From Pagrus major (Eukaryota > Chordata > Actinopteri > Spariformes > Sparidae): DNA of 64,000 nucleotides. The position numbers and the translations under genes were made by a program. The notes under the pieces were generated by a model that had not been told where the DNA came from, ran no database searches, and saw only the letters and a list, made by a program, of their open reading frames with translations. Positions 1 through 14,278 of this stretch are shown in pieces. The DNA lies in assembly GCF_040436345.1 (NCBI RefSeq), contig NC_133230.1:23570197-23634196 (forward strand), given 5' to 3'. The number at the start of each line of letters is the position of its first letter. The first letter of the stretch is position 1.

Positions 1-269
1 TAATCATTTCATACTTGAGTCATAGTGGACATTCGCACCAAATTTAAAGAAATTCCCTCAAGGCGTTCAAGGCATTGGCTTCATTTCTCAGCCTTGAGGT
101 TGTGTCTCTTCTCACCAGAATCAAAATCTCAAATTTATGAGTGCAAAAATAACAACTGACTGCAGCGTTAAATGCTGTGAGCAGATTTCCTCCACAGCAG
201 GAAGGATTTATGTGATCTGGTGCGGAGGTTGAGGTTGGGGTGTAGGAAGGATAGGACACTTTGACTGAC

Positions 270-1984
270 CTCGCTGGTTCTGAAGATGAGGCGGTAGTTA
301 TACTGCTGGCCGTGGTCCTTGTCCTCCTCCAGCTTCTCCCGGCGCAAGCTCACTGCTACTGGACCCAGCGCCTCGTCTATCCCAAAGTAGTTCCAGTGGT
401 CTGAGGAGGAGGAAGTGCCAGAGAAATGGGCATAATGTCTTGCTGTGAAAAAAAACTCACATGCATATGCTAATGAGTACATGTAATGAAAACAGGTAAA
501 TGTATCTTACCTCTAAGATAGAAGAACTTTCTGTAGTAGTAGGCTCCAAGGTCCACGTGCTCCACAATGTACTGTTTGCCCTTTTCGCTGAGTGTACTGG
601 GGCCTTCCTTTGGTCCCTCTAGCACTGCTACTCCAGCATTTGTGCAGTGCGTGCTTACAGATGTTTCATACATGCTTACTTCCACACTTCCTGAGCTGCT
701 GTTACCTGCTCCACCACCCACAAGTCCATGATAGCCTGCCCCGCCTGCTCCCAATCTGCGCCGCCCGTTGCCATCTGCACCGATCTCATTGCGGAAGCAG
801 GGGCAGCTTAGCAGCATTTCATTGCTCTGTTCGTCCCCTGCTTCCAGACCAGGACTGCCCCTGTTACTGAGCTCTTCCTGGCTGCCACTCGGGGAGCTGT
901 AAGGCAGGCTGTGTGTGGACGAGAGGGTAGAGGTAGCCGAGGCTACGGCAGCAGCAGATGCCCCAGTGGTGGTGTTTTTCCTCTTGCCTGCCATCTGCCG
1001 CAACTGAGTAACTTCGTTGAGGTCAAACAGCGTGCTCTGAACATCATAGTGGGCGAAGCCTCTCTGACACACCCAGGGCTTGAAAGGGAGGCCAATGTCC
1101 TCTGTCCGGCTGTCCTCTACGTCAGACCCTGCTCTGGGGGAGTCCGACTCACCCCGTACGCTCCGAAGTTTACGGAATATAGACTCACCCCCCGTCTCGG
1201 ATTTAGTTCTTCTCTTTGGGGGCTTATCCTTGGCTTTATGGGGCTGGCTGTCTATGCCATCATCCTGAAGATCAATGCTGCCCTGCTTGGACCCAACATT
1301 CAGCATGTCCTCAAGTTTCTCTGGAGCAGGGCTGCGCTGATCAACTTTGCCCCCTTGATAGCCCTTAAGCATTTCAAAGAAGCTCTCTCCAGATGCTCCA
1401 TGCTGATCTATCGAGGAGGTGCTACCATATTCACGATGAAGAGGGGACCATTTGGCTCCCGATGTTGGACCCCAGTCCTCTCCACTGTCTCCGCTGCCTT
1501 CCATTTCACTGATAGTCATGTCACTGTTGCTGCGCTGACGGATGCGTCTCTGTCGTGGGTTTCTACGTGCAGGACCTCGGTAGTCTCCTGGGGCAAGGTA
1601 ACGGGTATCCGGGCTGTAGTTGTTCGCTGTGGCCTGGGTTCGATTCTTCAAAGTATTGTGGATGTTACGCAGCATTGACGAGTCCTGAGGGCTCATTATA
1701 GAGCCTAACTTAATGTGACTTTTTCCAGCAGAGGACACACTAGAGTTCTCAGGCTCTGAGTGCCACATAACCCCTGTAATGTCTTTTCTTGGTGGCCAGT
1801 CTGCCACACGAGCCCGTACACCCATTTTAGGCACTCCTGTGCTCACAGTGGCATGGACATTGTCTGTGCGGGTTGGCACAGCCCCTCCATTGGCCATACG
1901 GAGGTGGCGGGTGTAAAATTCATCAGTGGCGGGGATGGTACCCCCAACAGTGCGCTCCATGGGTGGGCGCTTCAGGCTGGTCAT
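270..1984 (-). CDS. sipa1l1: SIPA1L1-type RapGAP, N-terminal part (first two coding exons, incomplete at left edge)
   Basis: Signal-induced proliferation-associated 1-like protein, a Rap GTPase-activating protein of the postsynaptic density and actin cytoskeleton. Coding exons read 1984-511 and 400-270; the donor GTAAG at 510-506, acceptor AG at 402-401 and donor GTCAG at 269 keep the frame, giving residues 1-535. The start MTSLKRP is the one known for SIPA1L1. Family landmarks: [15 protein letters not shown] (about 51-65), [13 protein letters not shown] (148-160), [12 protein letters not shown] (182-193), FAHYDVQS (310-317), NTTTGASAA (337-345), [12 protein letters not shown] (near 445-456), [16 protein letters not shown] (near 474-489) and [15 protein letters not shown] in exon 2. 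The RapGAP, PDZ and coiled-coil parts would lie beyond base 1. A Gly/Ser-rich insert (about 405-433) looks lineage-specific. SIPA1L2 and SIPA1L3 are less likely from the N-terminus and from the 14q-type neighbours. Bases 1-269 are intron. Confidence 0.9.
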
Positions 1985-2206
1985 GAAACCAGTGCCAAAG
2001 GCTAAAGGCACTTAGCAAGGGAACATGGCTGCCTCTGGGATGGGATGTGGCTCCCTGACTTCATGTGCAGGTTGATTGTCTGGATCAAAAAGTGAAGAGG
2101 CAGAATAAGGGAAGGGGCAACCCCACCTTTTCAGCATTCAAGTCTGTATGCTGTCTCCTCAAATGTGTCCACTTTGCAACTTGGCATGTTTTTTATATAT
2201 ATAATC
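1985..2206 (-). other. sipa1l1: 5'UTR part of the first coding exon of sipa1l1
   Basis: Upstream of the sipa1l1 ATG the frame stays open for only nine codons. A good acceptor (pyrimidine-rich tract then TTTTCAG) lies at about 2214-2207 on the minus strand. This predicts a coding exon with about 220 bases of leader, and further non-coding 5' exons upstream as in mammalian SIPA1L1. The boundary is inferred from splice signals only. Confidence 0.5.
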
Positions 2207-2590
2207 CTGAAAACAAAGGAAAATATCAGTTAGTACACAGAGTAAGAGCAGATAATCAAAAACACATCAGTTTCCTGACTCAAACAACTTATATAAGACT
2301 GGAAATGAGAGAAAGCAAGCTGGAAAACAGGTCGTAAATTAGTGCCCTGTTACACTCTCATTGACATGGTAGAGAGCACAGTGGTAATTACAATCTCACT
2401 TCTGAGGCAAAAAACAAAAGTATCTATATCTCTATATCTTTTTCACTGCTCTGAAAATTCTTCATGTTTAGTACTTATTCACACCACATCTCAGCTCTTT
2501 TCTTGTAACTTTTCCTATGACAATAAATGTGTCAGAGCCATCTTAACAAATATGCAAACACTTCCTCTCAGAACAGAGTATGGATGTTGT

Positions 2591-2602
2591 CCCCCCCCCC
2601 CC
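2591..2602. repeat. poly-C tract
   Basis: Run of 12 C. Homopolymer of no evident function; prone to sequencing error. Confidence 0.9.
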
Positions 2603-3304
2603 TCTGACGGCCTTTTACGAGCAAGTGTAAAGTCACTGACATGTTCAATTTTAGATAAAGAAGTGGGCCTAATTTTTAAACCAATTTCAGAATAAGCGTC
2701 GAGGGGGAAACATGAAAGCTCAGGCAAATTCAGAAATGACTTTTTTTCCTTAAAAGTCTGAACAAAATGATGCCTTGCTCTGATCAGTGAGTTTATCTAA
2801 AGTTTGCAATTTGATAAACCTGTTCAGGACTCTGGATCTACATCTGTACCTCTAAACCTCCCTGTGTCCCTGACTCTTGATTGTACGACTATCCTTCCTT
2901 GCCTTTGGTAGCCAACATTTGTCAGTTGCAATAATGAGTTGCAGTTTTCTCAATCAAATATTCCAAGCTGCACATCAAAAAGCAAAGGGGCCCTTTGAAA
3001 GTCATCTGAGAAGAAGTGAGTGATGATCCTCTGCCTGACAAATCAGGCCAATTTGGCAGTGAGACACTGGGGGAGATTAAGGCTCCGCTCTCAGCCAGCC
3101 CTGCCTGGCTGTGACTGTGATCACATTAGCTGCTAGCAATCAGTGCACTGTGACAGGCCTACAGCACAGGCGCGTTCACACTACATCCCAACATCAGGCC
3201 CAAGTTTACACTAACTGAGAGGAAATTTATTCGCCTTTGCTTTAAACAAAAAAAGTAATCAAAGACGTGTATCTTTTCCCAGTCACAGAATTAAAAAGAA
3301 GTGC

Positions 3305-3330
3305 ATAATAATAATAATAATAATAATAAT
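3305..3330. repeat. (ATA)n microsatellite
   Basis: Uninterrupted trinucleotide repeat of about 8.7 units in the sipa1l1 5' intron. Confidence 0.95.
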
Positions 3331-3819
3331 ACCATGTGATCAACATTACCACAGTGGCACAGTCTGCTGAGACATGGGTCAAATGTTCCCAAGACAATGC
3401 AGTCTGTTTGATAATATCAACATCAATACACAAGTCAGAAAGAGTGCAAATGTGTGTAAAATCTCAAAGCTCTGGAGATGATTCAGTTTGCCTGAGGCAA
3501 AGCATCCGGAGTCAGCTTTTCTTCAAAACATAGAAGATTGTTTTCTCACAACAAATTTCAAACCTGTGCATTTTATGCAGCAGAGACTCCATCTGTTAGT
3601 CAAATATCAAGCAAAAGCAAGTAGTGTTAGATCTTGAAGTTGGACTAACAGCCATAAGGCATAAAATTATGCCTCTTAGTCTTACTACAATATCTTACTG
3701 TTTGTAGTCCAACAATGTGTTGAACTGTAATTTGGTGTAGAGCTCAGCCGATACTGGATTTTTGGGCAGATGCCAATATGGATACTAAGGAGTAAATAAT
3801 TCAGATCGATATGTCTGCA

Positions 3820-3935
3820 GATATTCTTTATATACACTTACATAAACACATTTTTTTTGCAATAATTCCTCAAACACTTGATGATCCATAGTGGTGGCAG
3901 GATTTTTTACAGTTTGGAATAAAAAAGAAATTGGA
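3820..3935 (+). repeat. dispersed repeat, copy related to 24030-24160
   Basis: This segment and 24030-24160 share, in the same order and orientation, the blocks ACATAAACACA + T-run + GCAATA, CCTCAAA, CACTTG, and GCAGGAT..TTTTACAGTTT. Sequence just upstream (about 3735-3820, CCGATACTGG and CCAATATGGATAC) probably belongs to the same element. It is a degraded interspersed repeat of unknown class. Confidence 0.7.
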
Positions 3936-6900
3936 CTTTGTAATATTGCCACACAGACATTTCAAGCAAGACGCTCTTCTTCAACTCCACAGATTTTCTT
4001 CTCTCTAATCTTAAACATACAAACACTACAAGACATCACAAACTACATATAAGGTATTCGTATCAGAGGGAGCAATGCAGCACCTCCTGTGATCTCACGG
4101 GGAAGCAGACTTAAACAAAACGGAAATTAGTGTTGTGCAACAACTTGATGTGGTACCACGTAGGTTTCTATTCTTCTGCAAGAACTGGAGGTCAGAATTT
4201 AAGTTTCTGTCAACAATAGTATGCTAGCTAAGGTTAGCCTCAAGGGCTAGAGTTGCTTGGTAGCACAGTCAGTTGCTACGGGTTGTCTCTCTCAGTGGTT
4301 GTTGTGGTCCGGCTTGGAAAATACCAATGTATGTAACTATATTTTAGATTATAAATATCAAGCATGCTTGATATTATTGGGGCGGCCCAGATGGGTCTGT
4401 GAGTCGTAGTTCTTGCAATTTTAGAATCAATATATATACACACAGGTGAAGTTAACCGCAACCAGCAGATCTCAACAGGGGGGAGCCACAACCTTAGGCA
4501 TTCATTAAGGTCTTTAAAAAAGAAAAAAAATTACATCAGCACATACTGGATAACTTATTACAAACTTGTTTGAACAGTTTGCCATCTGAAAGCAGTAGTG
4601 AACAAGGTCCTCAGACAAGAAATTCATTATTGAGAGTTTCATATGGAGTTCAATGTCCTAACAACACTCTGATAATAAGCTGATAAGAGCAAGATTATTT
4701 GCATAATACCATCAAAGGATAAAATGGACAGGGCAATTTAAAGATTCAAACCCAGGATATGACAGCTTCATGGTTACATGATATGTAATCTTGAACCAAA
4801 GGAAATTTAAAAAAACATGAATGCAAGTATCGCCACTGTGATCTTTCATCTGTCACATAACAAAGGTTCCCAACTATATACTCTTCCAATATGCAGACAC
4901 CCATTCTTTGGGGGATGGGAGTTAAGTGTCTTGAGCAGATTAATACAAACTCATTAAGTAATTAAAAAAAACTCATTCATGTCCTACTAACACCCTCAAG
5001 TCTCTGACATGAATGAGAGTGAAAATAGTCAGGGAGTGTAAGTTAAACTGCAGGTCCTGTCCCAGAGTGTTGAGCCTCGTTCCCTCATGCTGCTGAGTGT
5101 CCACAGGGACGGACAGAAGAATAGAAGCAGCACACACACACGAACACACACGTCCCAGAAAACAGGCCTCAGTCTTTTTCTGATCAAACTAAAGAGTGTG
5201 GCAAAGAGACTGAGAGAGTGTGTCTTGTGAACGTTTGTGTGACAGAGGAAGACTAAGAAAAAAAAAAAGACCCACAACATAACAACTTCCAACCAATCCT
5301 GTCATCCCCTATCCATTGCCTGCAGAATTAAACAGAACCATTTTTTCACAAGTCTATGTGACATGTCCGGACAGCTTCAGCCTGTTGACTAAATGAGGTT
5401 AACTTTCTGTAATTGGTACTCTGACCTCCCAGCTGGTCGCTCAGGCCCGTCGAGAGATGAGCGACGCAGTGGTACAGATGCAGACGAAGCGGTGGTGATG
5501 TTGTGCCACACTTCTGAGGTGTTACAATTTGTTGTGCTGGTTGTAGGCACAAGTCTCGACACAGAACGCTGCGCTCTGATAGAGTAATATGCCCCTGTGA
5601 CGACTCAGTCTGCAAGTGTTACAGGTGACTCAGACAGCGGGGCCCACACACCCTATGGAAGCTACTACATGGAATTACAGGTGGACGACAGACAGCAGTC
5701 AGTCAGAAGAACACATAAAACCTGTCGTGTTATGAATCACAGGCATGAACCTAGGGTCTGAGTCTTTCAGACCTGACTCATGAAAATCAGAGCGACTAAA
5801 AGAACAAGTCCTTAGTCATCATCAAGACTCAGCATGGAGTGCTAGACATCCTCAAAGCCAGGGCCTCCTGGAGGGGAGGCACTGTTGCTGAGCTAGCTTG
5901 GCTAGCTGATGTCCCAGAAAGAAAGGACAGCATGCTGGAGTTGAAAGACTCTTCGTCCTGGGTTTCCAAACACAGGGCGAATGAAGTTTCCCAGTAGACT
6001 GGGCAAGTGTCTCCAAAGCTGGGACAAAGGAGCTGAAGGATTGCCCTACAAGCTTGTAATTACTGCGTGCTTCAATGGGGCTAAGGGGCTGTTTGGCTGA
6101 CACCACTGGCTTTCAAACAGGCACCCTACCATTTAGCCCAGTGGCTCTCCCTGTGTCCTAATCTTTCCCCGCTCTACGGGCTGACTGGGCTGTTGGGCAG
6201 CAGGCACAAAGGTCCCTCTGTCCTGGCTTGGGCAGGACTGGGGCCCCATTCCAACATAGTGAAGTCTTTGAAAACTGCCTGGCACGGGAACCTCACTATG
6301 GCTGTGTACATGAGGCCTGCCAGGAAAAGCCAAATTAATTAGATGCAAGGGGAACTGGAGAGGCAGAGATGAAGCAAAACACTGAATCAAAAGTTGGAAA
6401 CAAGGGAAACAGAAGCTTCAAAGAACTAGAAGGATACATGAGGATAGGAAAGCAGAAGAATGGATCACCTAGAGAGCAATAGGCTTATAACAAAAAGCAG
6501 AAAATGATCTGTGTTGATCATATCAAGATCATTTGACTGTTATGTAATCGATGGACTTGTTGCAACACATATCTGTGTCACAAAACATAGATTTGGGGAA
6601 GTAACATTGGGAAACCCTTTCTTTTGTAACACTGACAATAGAAGCAACAACTTAACACTGCGGTTTAACCTCAAACTCATCAGCTTTCCTGAGTTGTTCA
6701 CTATCGTTTTGAGGAGTGAGGGGTAAACTGAGGTGTAGGCTAGCCACGGCTGCCTATATAGGCACAGCAGATGCACAGGAAGTAACAAAGCATCTCTACC
6801 ACTACCCCGTCTCCATCTGTTTTGCTCTTTTTTTTTAATGTCTGCTCCCTCCTCCTGTACGTGCATCTGGCTGCGAACCAGGCACAAACCTGCCTGTCTG

Positions 6901-9900
6901 ATTGAGCAAACCTGAGAACCTGACACCTCCAGAGAAAAACAGGCAGGCCTGCTGGCAGACAAACGATACTAGCGTCACCCAACCGCGAGCTGAGATCCTG
7001 GAATTCCACCAATTTCAGTAGAGGAAGTGATGAACGTCTGTGTGAGGGGAGGAAGAGAAGTAGGGCATGTTCAGGCAAACTTTTTCCAGAGGAGTGCAAC
7101 ACTGACTGCCTGAGTGTCTGTTATAGAACACTTTAATGTCTGCCATGACTTTACAACTGCAGCCTCGTCTTTGACTTCCACGGAGAGCTTTGATGTATGA
7201 AATACCAGCTCCGGACGAAGTGGGACACCGCGATAACATGAGAACTGAGCTGACGAATTGTTCAACCGACCACACGCGCAATGCAAACACCACGTGTGGT
7301 TGGAGCGCTTCAAAAAAACACAGTGGCGGTGTATCAACGCTCATCACCGCCATTGTTCTGTGATGTGCTGCTGCTCTGCCCTAACTCTGGGCCCCCTCGC
7401 TATCACTGCAGCACAGTTCAGTGAGTAATGGGCATAGCCAACCACTGGCAAAGTGAATTTCACTCACAGCCTTACACAAGAAGACAGTTCTGGAGGAGCG
7501 CCAGAATATATTCATTGCCATTATCTCCAGCAGGGTGTCCTCGATCCTTCCTCTCTTCTTATCCACAAAGTGCTCCACCACTAGGGTTTCACATCTTACG
7601 TGGGAGAGACAGCAGGATAAATAGACACTTGAAACACTTGACATAGTTTATAGTTAGCAGTGGTAATCCTATCGCTATTTCCAATGTCATTATCTGGCTT
7701 GGCCGGGAGTTTGACAATAGAAGCCTTTGTCGAACTCTGTGAGGACCATTTACCTCTTAAAAAAAAGAAAAGAAAAAAAAAACTAATTGCGCTGCTAACA
7801 GCTTAGGTGGTCTGCTTGTCCAGAGTAGAGAAGGGTTACTACATCTTATACTCTAATCTATAAGCTGCCCCCGTCAAGAAGAAGGATGAAGGAAGTCCAC
7901 ATTCTTAAACAGGCTTGTATTCAATTGATTTAAAGTAGCTAAAACCACACCTGTGCAGACTTTTTATAGCTTTATGCTCCATAAATTGATTAAACTGAGT
8001 CTGAGCCAGAGTTGGTTTGGAGCCTCATATTAGACCTCAGGTTATAGATGACTTGTCTTTATTGGGACGGCTCAGATTTTAAATTTGTCAGCTTTTGCGT
8101 TGTAAAGAGCAATGGAGAGGAAGCAGTGTGCTGCTTCTGAAAGAGGAATGTAAAAAATTCTAATGAGGAGGCTGCCTGGCTGCTGAACTGCAGCATTTGG
8201 GAGCAGAGGTTTAAAAGTGGAGGTCTGCTCTAGGCAGCACTTTCCCTCTCCCTGCCCTCTCTGACGGCCTCCAACCTTAGGACTCCATTAGAGAACTCCT
8301 GATGCACATGGACGGGTACACGCAGAGACAAAGGCTCTCGCACATACAACGCAAAGCTCTGAGAATAAAGCACCAGACTCAACAGAAACTACAACCCAAA
8401 CCAGTCGATTTGGCTCATTAGAATAAACTCTCGGAGCTCGTGGGACAATAGCTATTTTTGAATGAGCCAGACCAAACTGTTCCATGTTTCTGCAAACATC
8501 AAAGACAGAACTTTTCTTTCCCATGCGAGCGCGTGTAGGAGCTATTTTTGCAATACCTGCCTCAAACATTACTTTTCTTGGAATTCACGTTTGAGATGAA
8601 AGTTATACCATCTGTGTAGAGTCCAATCAGGACTGACGATAACAAAAGGTGGTCAAGCTCAAATTAAATGTTAATAAAAACTTTCAATCACCACCATGCA
8701 TAAAGTCGGTTTTACTCTCTGCAGTGGTGTCTCCAGCTTGGTTGGGTGCCAAAACTGAACCCAGCAAGCAGTTTTCACAAGTGGGAAGCCAGTGGGGGGT
8801 CATGTTCTTGTTACCTTAACACACCTAACAGTCAATACGGCCTGTGATTCCTTACTTTCTTAAATGGGGATGCCCGAAATTTTTCCCTGTACCTTAATGG
8901 TGGACCACAGGCCAAAAACACCTGTTGAGTTAAGATGCAAAAATGGTACGATATGGAAGCCCTAAGAGGCAGAAAAACCCCTCTAGTGATCCATTTTCTA
9001 AGTCTGATCTAAACCATTTTCGTTCTTGTTTTTAATGGCTTGTTCTAGCATGAACAATCTCTTAAAGTTTAAAAAAGAAAATGTTTTTCCATTTGCCTCT
9101 CCGAGCAACAATCCCAAGTCCCCTGAACTGACCAACCTCCTGTACAACGTGCTCAGATTACTTCACTAGAAACATCTGGCGGGCCGTGATCTAAACCTTT
9201 GTTCTTCTTAACCTTTTATAAGGTGAATAAAGATGAGGAAAATCTGTCATATCTTATCTCTGATTGTAAACTTTAACATACCAACATTTAATAAACTGAA
9301 AGGTGACAACAGTTTCTAGAGTTTATCAGTAACTTAGTTTAGTAGTAGTGTGTAGTAGCAGCAGTGGTAGTGGTGCGTGTGTTGAAATTTAAAGACTTGT
9401 CTTGTGATCTGGAATTTTCCTGTTGCAGCAGCATAAATGGGTTAAACACACTACTTATTAGCAGGTTCACTGGTCAGCAATGAATATGGGTATTGTGCGG
9501 TAAGTGGCACTACAATGGTGAAGCATCATAAAGATAGTTGTTCGCATTGTGCCAAAAGCTGGTGATAAAGCCCAAAGTCCAACCAGTCAACTGCCACTTC
9601 AACAAGACTCTCACATGCAGGTGCTTGATGAGCACTCTCGCATTATAATCATTGACATTTGGGCTATTGCTACTCTGCACAATCCAAACTGTGGACATGA
9701 TCTTCGAGTTTAAATAAAGCAAATAATAGTAATCTATTGTCTGAATTTGTCTTCCTATTTTTTTGCTCACCGCTGAAAAATCAGTGTCCTTGATAGACAC
9801 ATCCAGAAAAACAGTCTGCTAAGGTTCCCTAAAAAGGCAAACAGACTTTCATATCAGCTGGCATAACAAACACAGGAGCTTCAACAAACATCTTGAGAAA

Positions 9901-12900
9901 TTTAATATGACAATTCCACCTAAATCCTGCCCCACACTGACAACAATTTCCACACAGGCACACTGCCAAACAGCGCAGCTTTTCCCAGCACGCTCCTGCA
10001 CCATTTCCTCCAGGTGACACAGATTTGTGATTTATGTGGGAATGTTTCGCCGTGACATCTGAGAGAGAGAAAAGCTTCGGCTTTCAAAACTAACCCCTAA
10101 GTCTTGGAAAGTGTCTTTCACCTACTGTTTTCGACTGACGGCTCCGAAAAGAGGCTGTAAAGTGACTCCTGAATTGGCAGTCATGCGTTTAAATTTAATA
10201 ACTGTGGGTTTATTGCTTTTTTACTGGAATATTTCCACTTGTTATAGTGTAGTAAAAAAAGCAGCCATTATTTGTGTTTGACAAAATTTTGCTTTCCTGA
10301 ACTGAGCAACCAGGCAACTTAGATTAACCCCGGTGCATTGGGAGCATTTCCCAGCAGTGGGCCTAGTTAAACAGGGCAGCGTGAGGTGTTTATAGGGGCA
10401 CTCTGTTTCCTCTAATCGCCAGACAAAAGGTAAATAAGCCTTTCGTAATACCTGAACAGCAGCAAACCTATGTGTTACAAAACAAATACTCCGAGCTCAG
10501 CATGGGGCTGGCACCCGTCTCTGTGTGTGCTCAAGTGTGGATGTGTGTGTGTGTTGGGATGCAGCAGTTTCCATCAGTTGAGGATTAAAATAGAAGGGAT
10601 GCGAGAGCAGTATGGCAGCAGTATAATTAACAGTGTTGATGCAAGTAGGAGGGCTGAGTGAATAGTTTGTGCGTTTGCTGTCTATAATTCAGCCTCTCCA
10701 CGTGCCAGAAGTAGGGGGATGGGGCTCAGCCAGGGGGCCCGCCAAACACTCTCGAGCCTGCTATTACTTCATTGTGGTATCATAGGCACTCGAGAGCAAA
10801 ACAAATCGGAGCCTGCAGTGCTGCTCGCACGTTTTATCTATCTAGCATGTGCAGATTCATTCTGACTGCTCCGCTGGATCAATGTCACAGCGCCCCCAGC
10901 AGCAGCAGAGTCGTAGGAAAGTTCGAGCAGAGATAAACGGAGTGGGCCATCAGCCGTCAATCATAATGTCAATTAGATCATGGTGTTTTGATTGTGTGCA
11001 GACCGGTGCCGGATGTGAGATGTGTCAGTGTGTAATGTTCACCGCTGGTTGCTAGAGGCTGGTGGAATCCAGTGGTCAAACACATTGCATGCCGGGGCAC
11101 CATGCTGTGTGGATGTGTGTGTGGTCATCAGTGAGTATTGGTCACTTGCTCCGGTGCCAGTACTCGCTGGGCCCGAGCCAGTACAGCCATTTAACCGCTG
11201 TGGCTACTAACAGTGGAAGTAAAATGGAGGCAGTCGATAAAATTCCTGAAAATCATCAGGCTTAGAGACAACAAGCGGGCACAAATTTTTATGAGAATGT
11301 CGATCATGTGGTTCCCTTGCGAAACAAACTAATCAATGTTGGAATTTTAGTCGTGTTAGTCAGTGTGCAAATGACATTACTGCTATCAACTAGTTACAAT
11401 TCATACACAGACTATTTAGCCTGGGACAACAAAATGACCGAAAAATGAGTCACTATTGCAAGGTTGTTTTATATTACTTTCTGCTGAGAAACAATAAAAA
11501 AGAACTCCCCTTAATTTTTCAAATGAGGATTTCAGAGGAAATTGTGTCTTTCAGCTAATCTGAGCTCCCTGTAGCTCCCCTGTATTTCGAACCCTGAGCT
11601 TAGGGCTCACAGGATGATAACCTTGTTTGAATGAGGTCATGTCAGGTGAGAAGAGCAAAAAGGCCTTTTGAGTAATTCTTGTTTTTTTATTCTTCCCGAT
11701 TGTCTTGAGTCGGTCATGTTTGGGTGCTTGGATCATGTTACACTTACTTGCGAGTCTAGTTTCTCCATCTTTATGACTGTGTATCCGACTGCAAAACATA
11801 AACCCCATCCCATTTAACATGCGCGAGTATGTTCAAGAGTGGATTTGGCATGAGGACAGGGCCAGGGTGAAAGCAGTTAGTGTACAACTGCGTATGTGCA
11901 GCAAGGTCAGTCGACAGCAGTCTGACAGATTCTCACAGCAGAGGTGTCAATATGACAGATGCCTGTGATGTTTGGAAGTCGTCCACGGGCCTGTCCTCTC
12001 ACATCTTCTGCCTGATTACACAGGTAGCAAATGAGCAGAGGACGACGAAGGAAGAATTACGATGAGACCACCCTTGCCAAAGTATAGCACAAACTGGGAG
12101 ATAATCGAGTATGGAGAGAAAATCATAGCCTACATACCCATGCAACAACAACTGTATCTGTTGCTTAAACACAGACACATAAACCGAGTGCTCAGATCAG
12201 ATAACAGCCAGACAGGAAAAAAAACAATGAAAACACTGTCAGCAACAGAGAAACAGATAGCTCTCGGGGAACTTGAAACCCACAAAAAGAACTCAGTGTT
12301 GCTGAAATTGCATTTTAAGAATGGAAAACTGAAATGACATGTTGGTTTGTTCTGTCTGGACAGGTTGTGGCAAGGTGACGTTATGGGAGAAGTGTTGTTT
12401 GATCAGACAGTTTGGGAAGGGTCAGGACCCTGCTGAGCAAACACCAGCAACACGAGCTTCCCTGCAGCAGCAGCATTGACCACAGGCTATTTAAAAGGCC
12501 TCCAGAGAGTACCATCAAATCTATCTATCATTCTAAGATGCTCTACACATCCTTTGGAGTTCATTTTCATCAGTCAAACTGTTCTATCAGCCAACAAATA
12601 CACCTCTGCAGCAATCAGGGTAAAGCACATCAACTAATTTGATTGCACAGATGAATAGGCGCATCCATAATGGGATCGTGCAACTGTATAAAGATTTCCA
12701 ACACATTACTATCAGTGACGGTAAGAAGACAATAGGATCCTCAGCAGCCAGCCATCCTGGAAGGCCAGACTCAAGGTGAAAGCTTGATTAATATGCCCTC
12801 ACTGTGGCCAAATAGCTGCTGCACTGCCACTAGATATTAATTGTGTGCTGAGTGCACAAGATGTACTGTACAATTCTGTAATTAACCCTTTTTGGTCTGC

Positions 12901-13504
12901 AGAATGGAAGCAGGAAAATAAGAATAGGATCTTGCCAGGTAAGCAATTTAACAAGGTAACCCCGGGGGCTGCAGTGCAGGGGACAGGGGGAAAGCTTCAG
13001 TACGAGTTGACATGAGGACCAGCGCAGGGAAGAAGGGCTTATTATCCTCACAGAAACCCTCAGGGGGATTCTCTGCCATGTCTCAGGAGGAGCCTGGCTG
13101 ACTGTGTTGTCCCCTACAGCTTGGAGGGCAGCCTAATTCCCCAACTGAGGACTCAGTGGAAAGCTCAGGTGTACCTCAGTAATCAGCATTATTTGACAGA
13201 AATGGCGAGTAGTTTCTAAGTACAGCTCTGCATGTGGAGAAGCTCGATGAAGACACTAAATCCACGACAACAGTGTAGCAAAAGTTACACACACGTGAAA
13301 CATCTCCAGTCATTGATTTTGGCACGTGTCCACAAGCATAGCCTAGTACACTTCCAGTCCAATTATAAACAGTCAGGCTGCAGAGTTAATCAATTCATAC
13401 AGAGTCATTTGGACTGCGATAAGTCAGCTAGTGTTGCATAACAGTGGTTCCCTGCTAAATCACATTCTGTGCCAGAAAATCACTGTGCAAATCTGCACAG
13501 AGTG

Positions 13505-13544
13505 CTGCTGCTGCTGCACTGCACTGCACTGCACTGCACTGCAC
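13505..13544. repeat. (CTG)n followed by (CACTG)n tandem repeat
   Basis: A short CTG run grades into about five units of the pentamer GCACT. Simple-sequence repeat with no evident function. Confidence 0.9.
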
Positions 13545-14256
13545 GTACTGGGACACGCCAGCCAGGTCTGCAACTGTGCTTTATCACATGCCCGAGCCAG
13601 TTCCACACAAGCCACATCTCATTTTACTCAGCAGCACAGGATGTTTTTAATTCATAAAAAAAAAAGAGAACACCCATTTTAAAATACATGAGAGCAAAAG
13701 GCAAGCAAATTACCATCTGCCTTATTAATCACGCAGTGGTCCCAGTAATTCTGTTTCTGCTTTAGTCTTGGTTCATAGATACAGAGTGAAGCAGAATGCA
13801 ATTAACACGCCCCCCCTTTTATCCCTCCGGCTGGCAATAATCAGGACATTGCATCCCCACAAGTCACAGAGGAGGAAAACATGCACGTTTGGACCGGAGC
13901 TCACTGTGAGCTCCTCGACTGCATCTTGCAGTGTATGCATAACTAGTGTCGTGCATTTTAACACCTGATAAAGGTTTCTAGTGTCTCTTCAAAAACGAGG
14001 CAAAAGGGCACAGGTGCAGGTTTTCTCTTTGTAGCAGCAAACAGCCACTGGTGACTTCCTCCTAATCAGCATTCAAGGCCAGTATGAGCAATATGTAAAC
14101 AAAAACACGGCAACAGCAACACCTAACCTTCTCCCTTGCACTCACAGTAATGATCACCGCTTAGCGAAGCCGTTTCAGGAGAGGGATAAACAGTTTTGTA
14201 ACATTATAAACATACTGTTTTACACTAAAGAAGCAGTTAGTACAAAGAGGCCAAGT

Positions 14257-14278
14257 CCCCCCCCCCCCCCCCCCCCCC
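14257..14278. repeat. poly-C tract, 22 bases
   Basis: Uninterrupted run of 22 C. Its length in the read is unlikely to be exact. Confidence 0.9.

Noticed and set aside
911-1678. 255-codon plus-strand open frame
   Set aside because: It is the antisense shadow of the sipa1l1 coding exon, which matches its family along its whole length.
14257-14278. Long C run as a telomere-like or G-quadruplex signal
   Set aside because: A plain homopolymer without the spaced-G pattern of a regulatory quadruplex.
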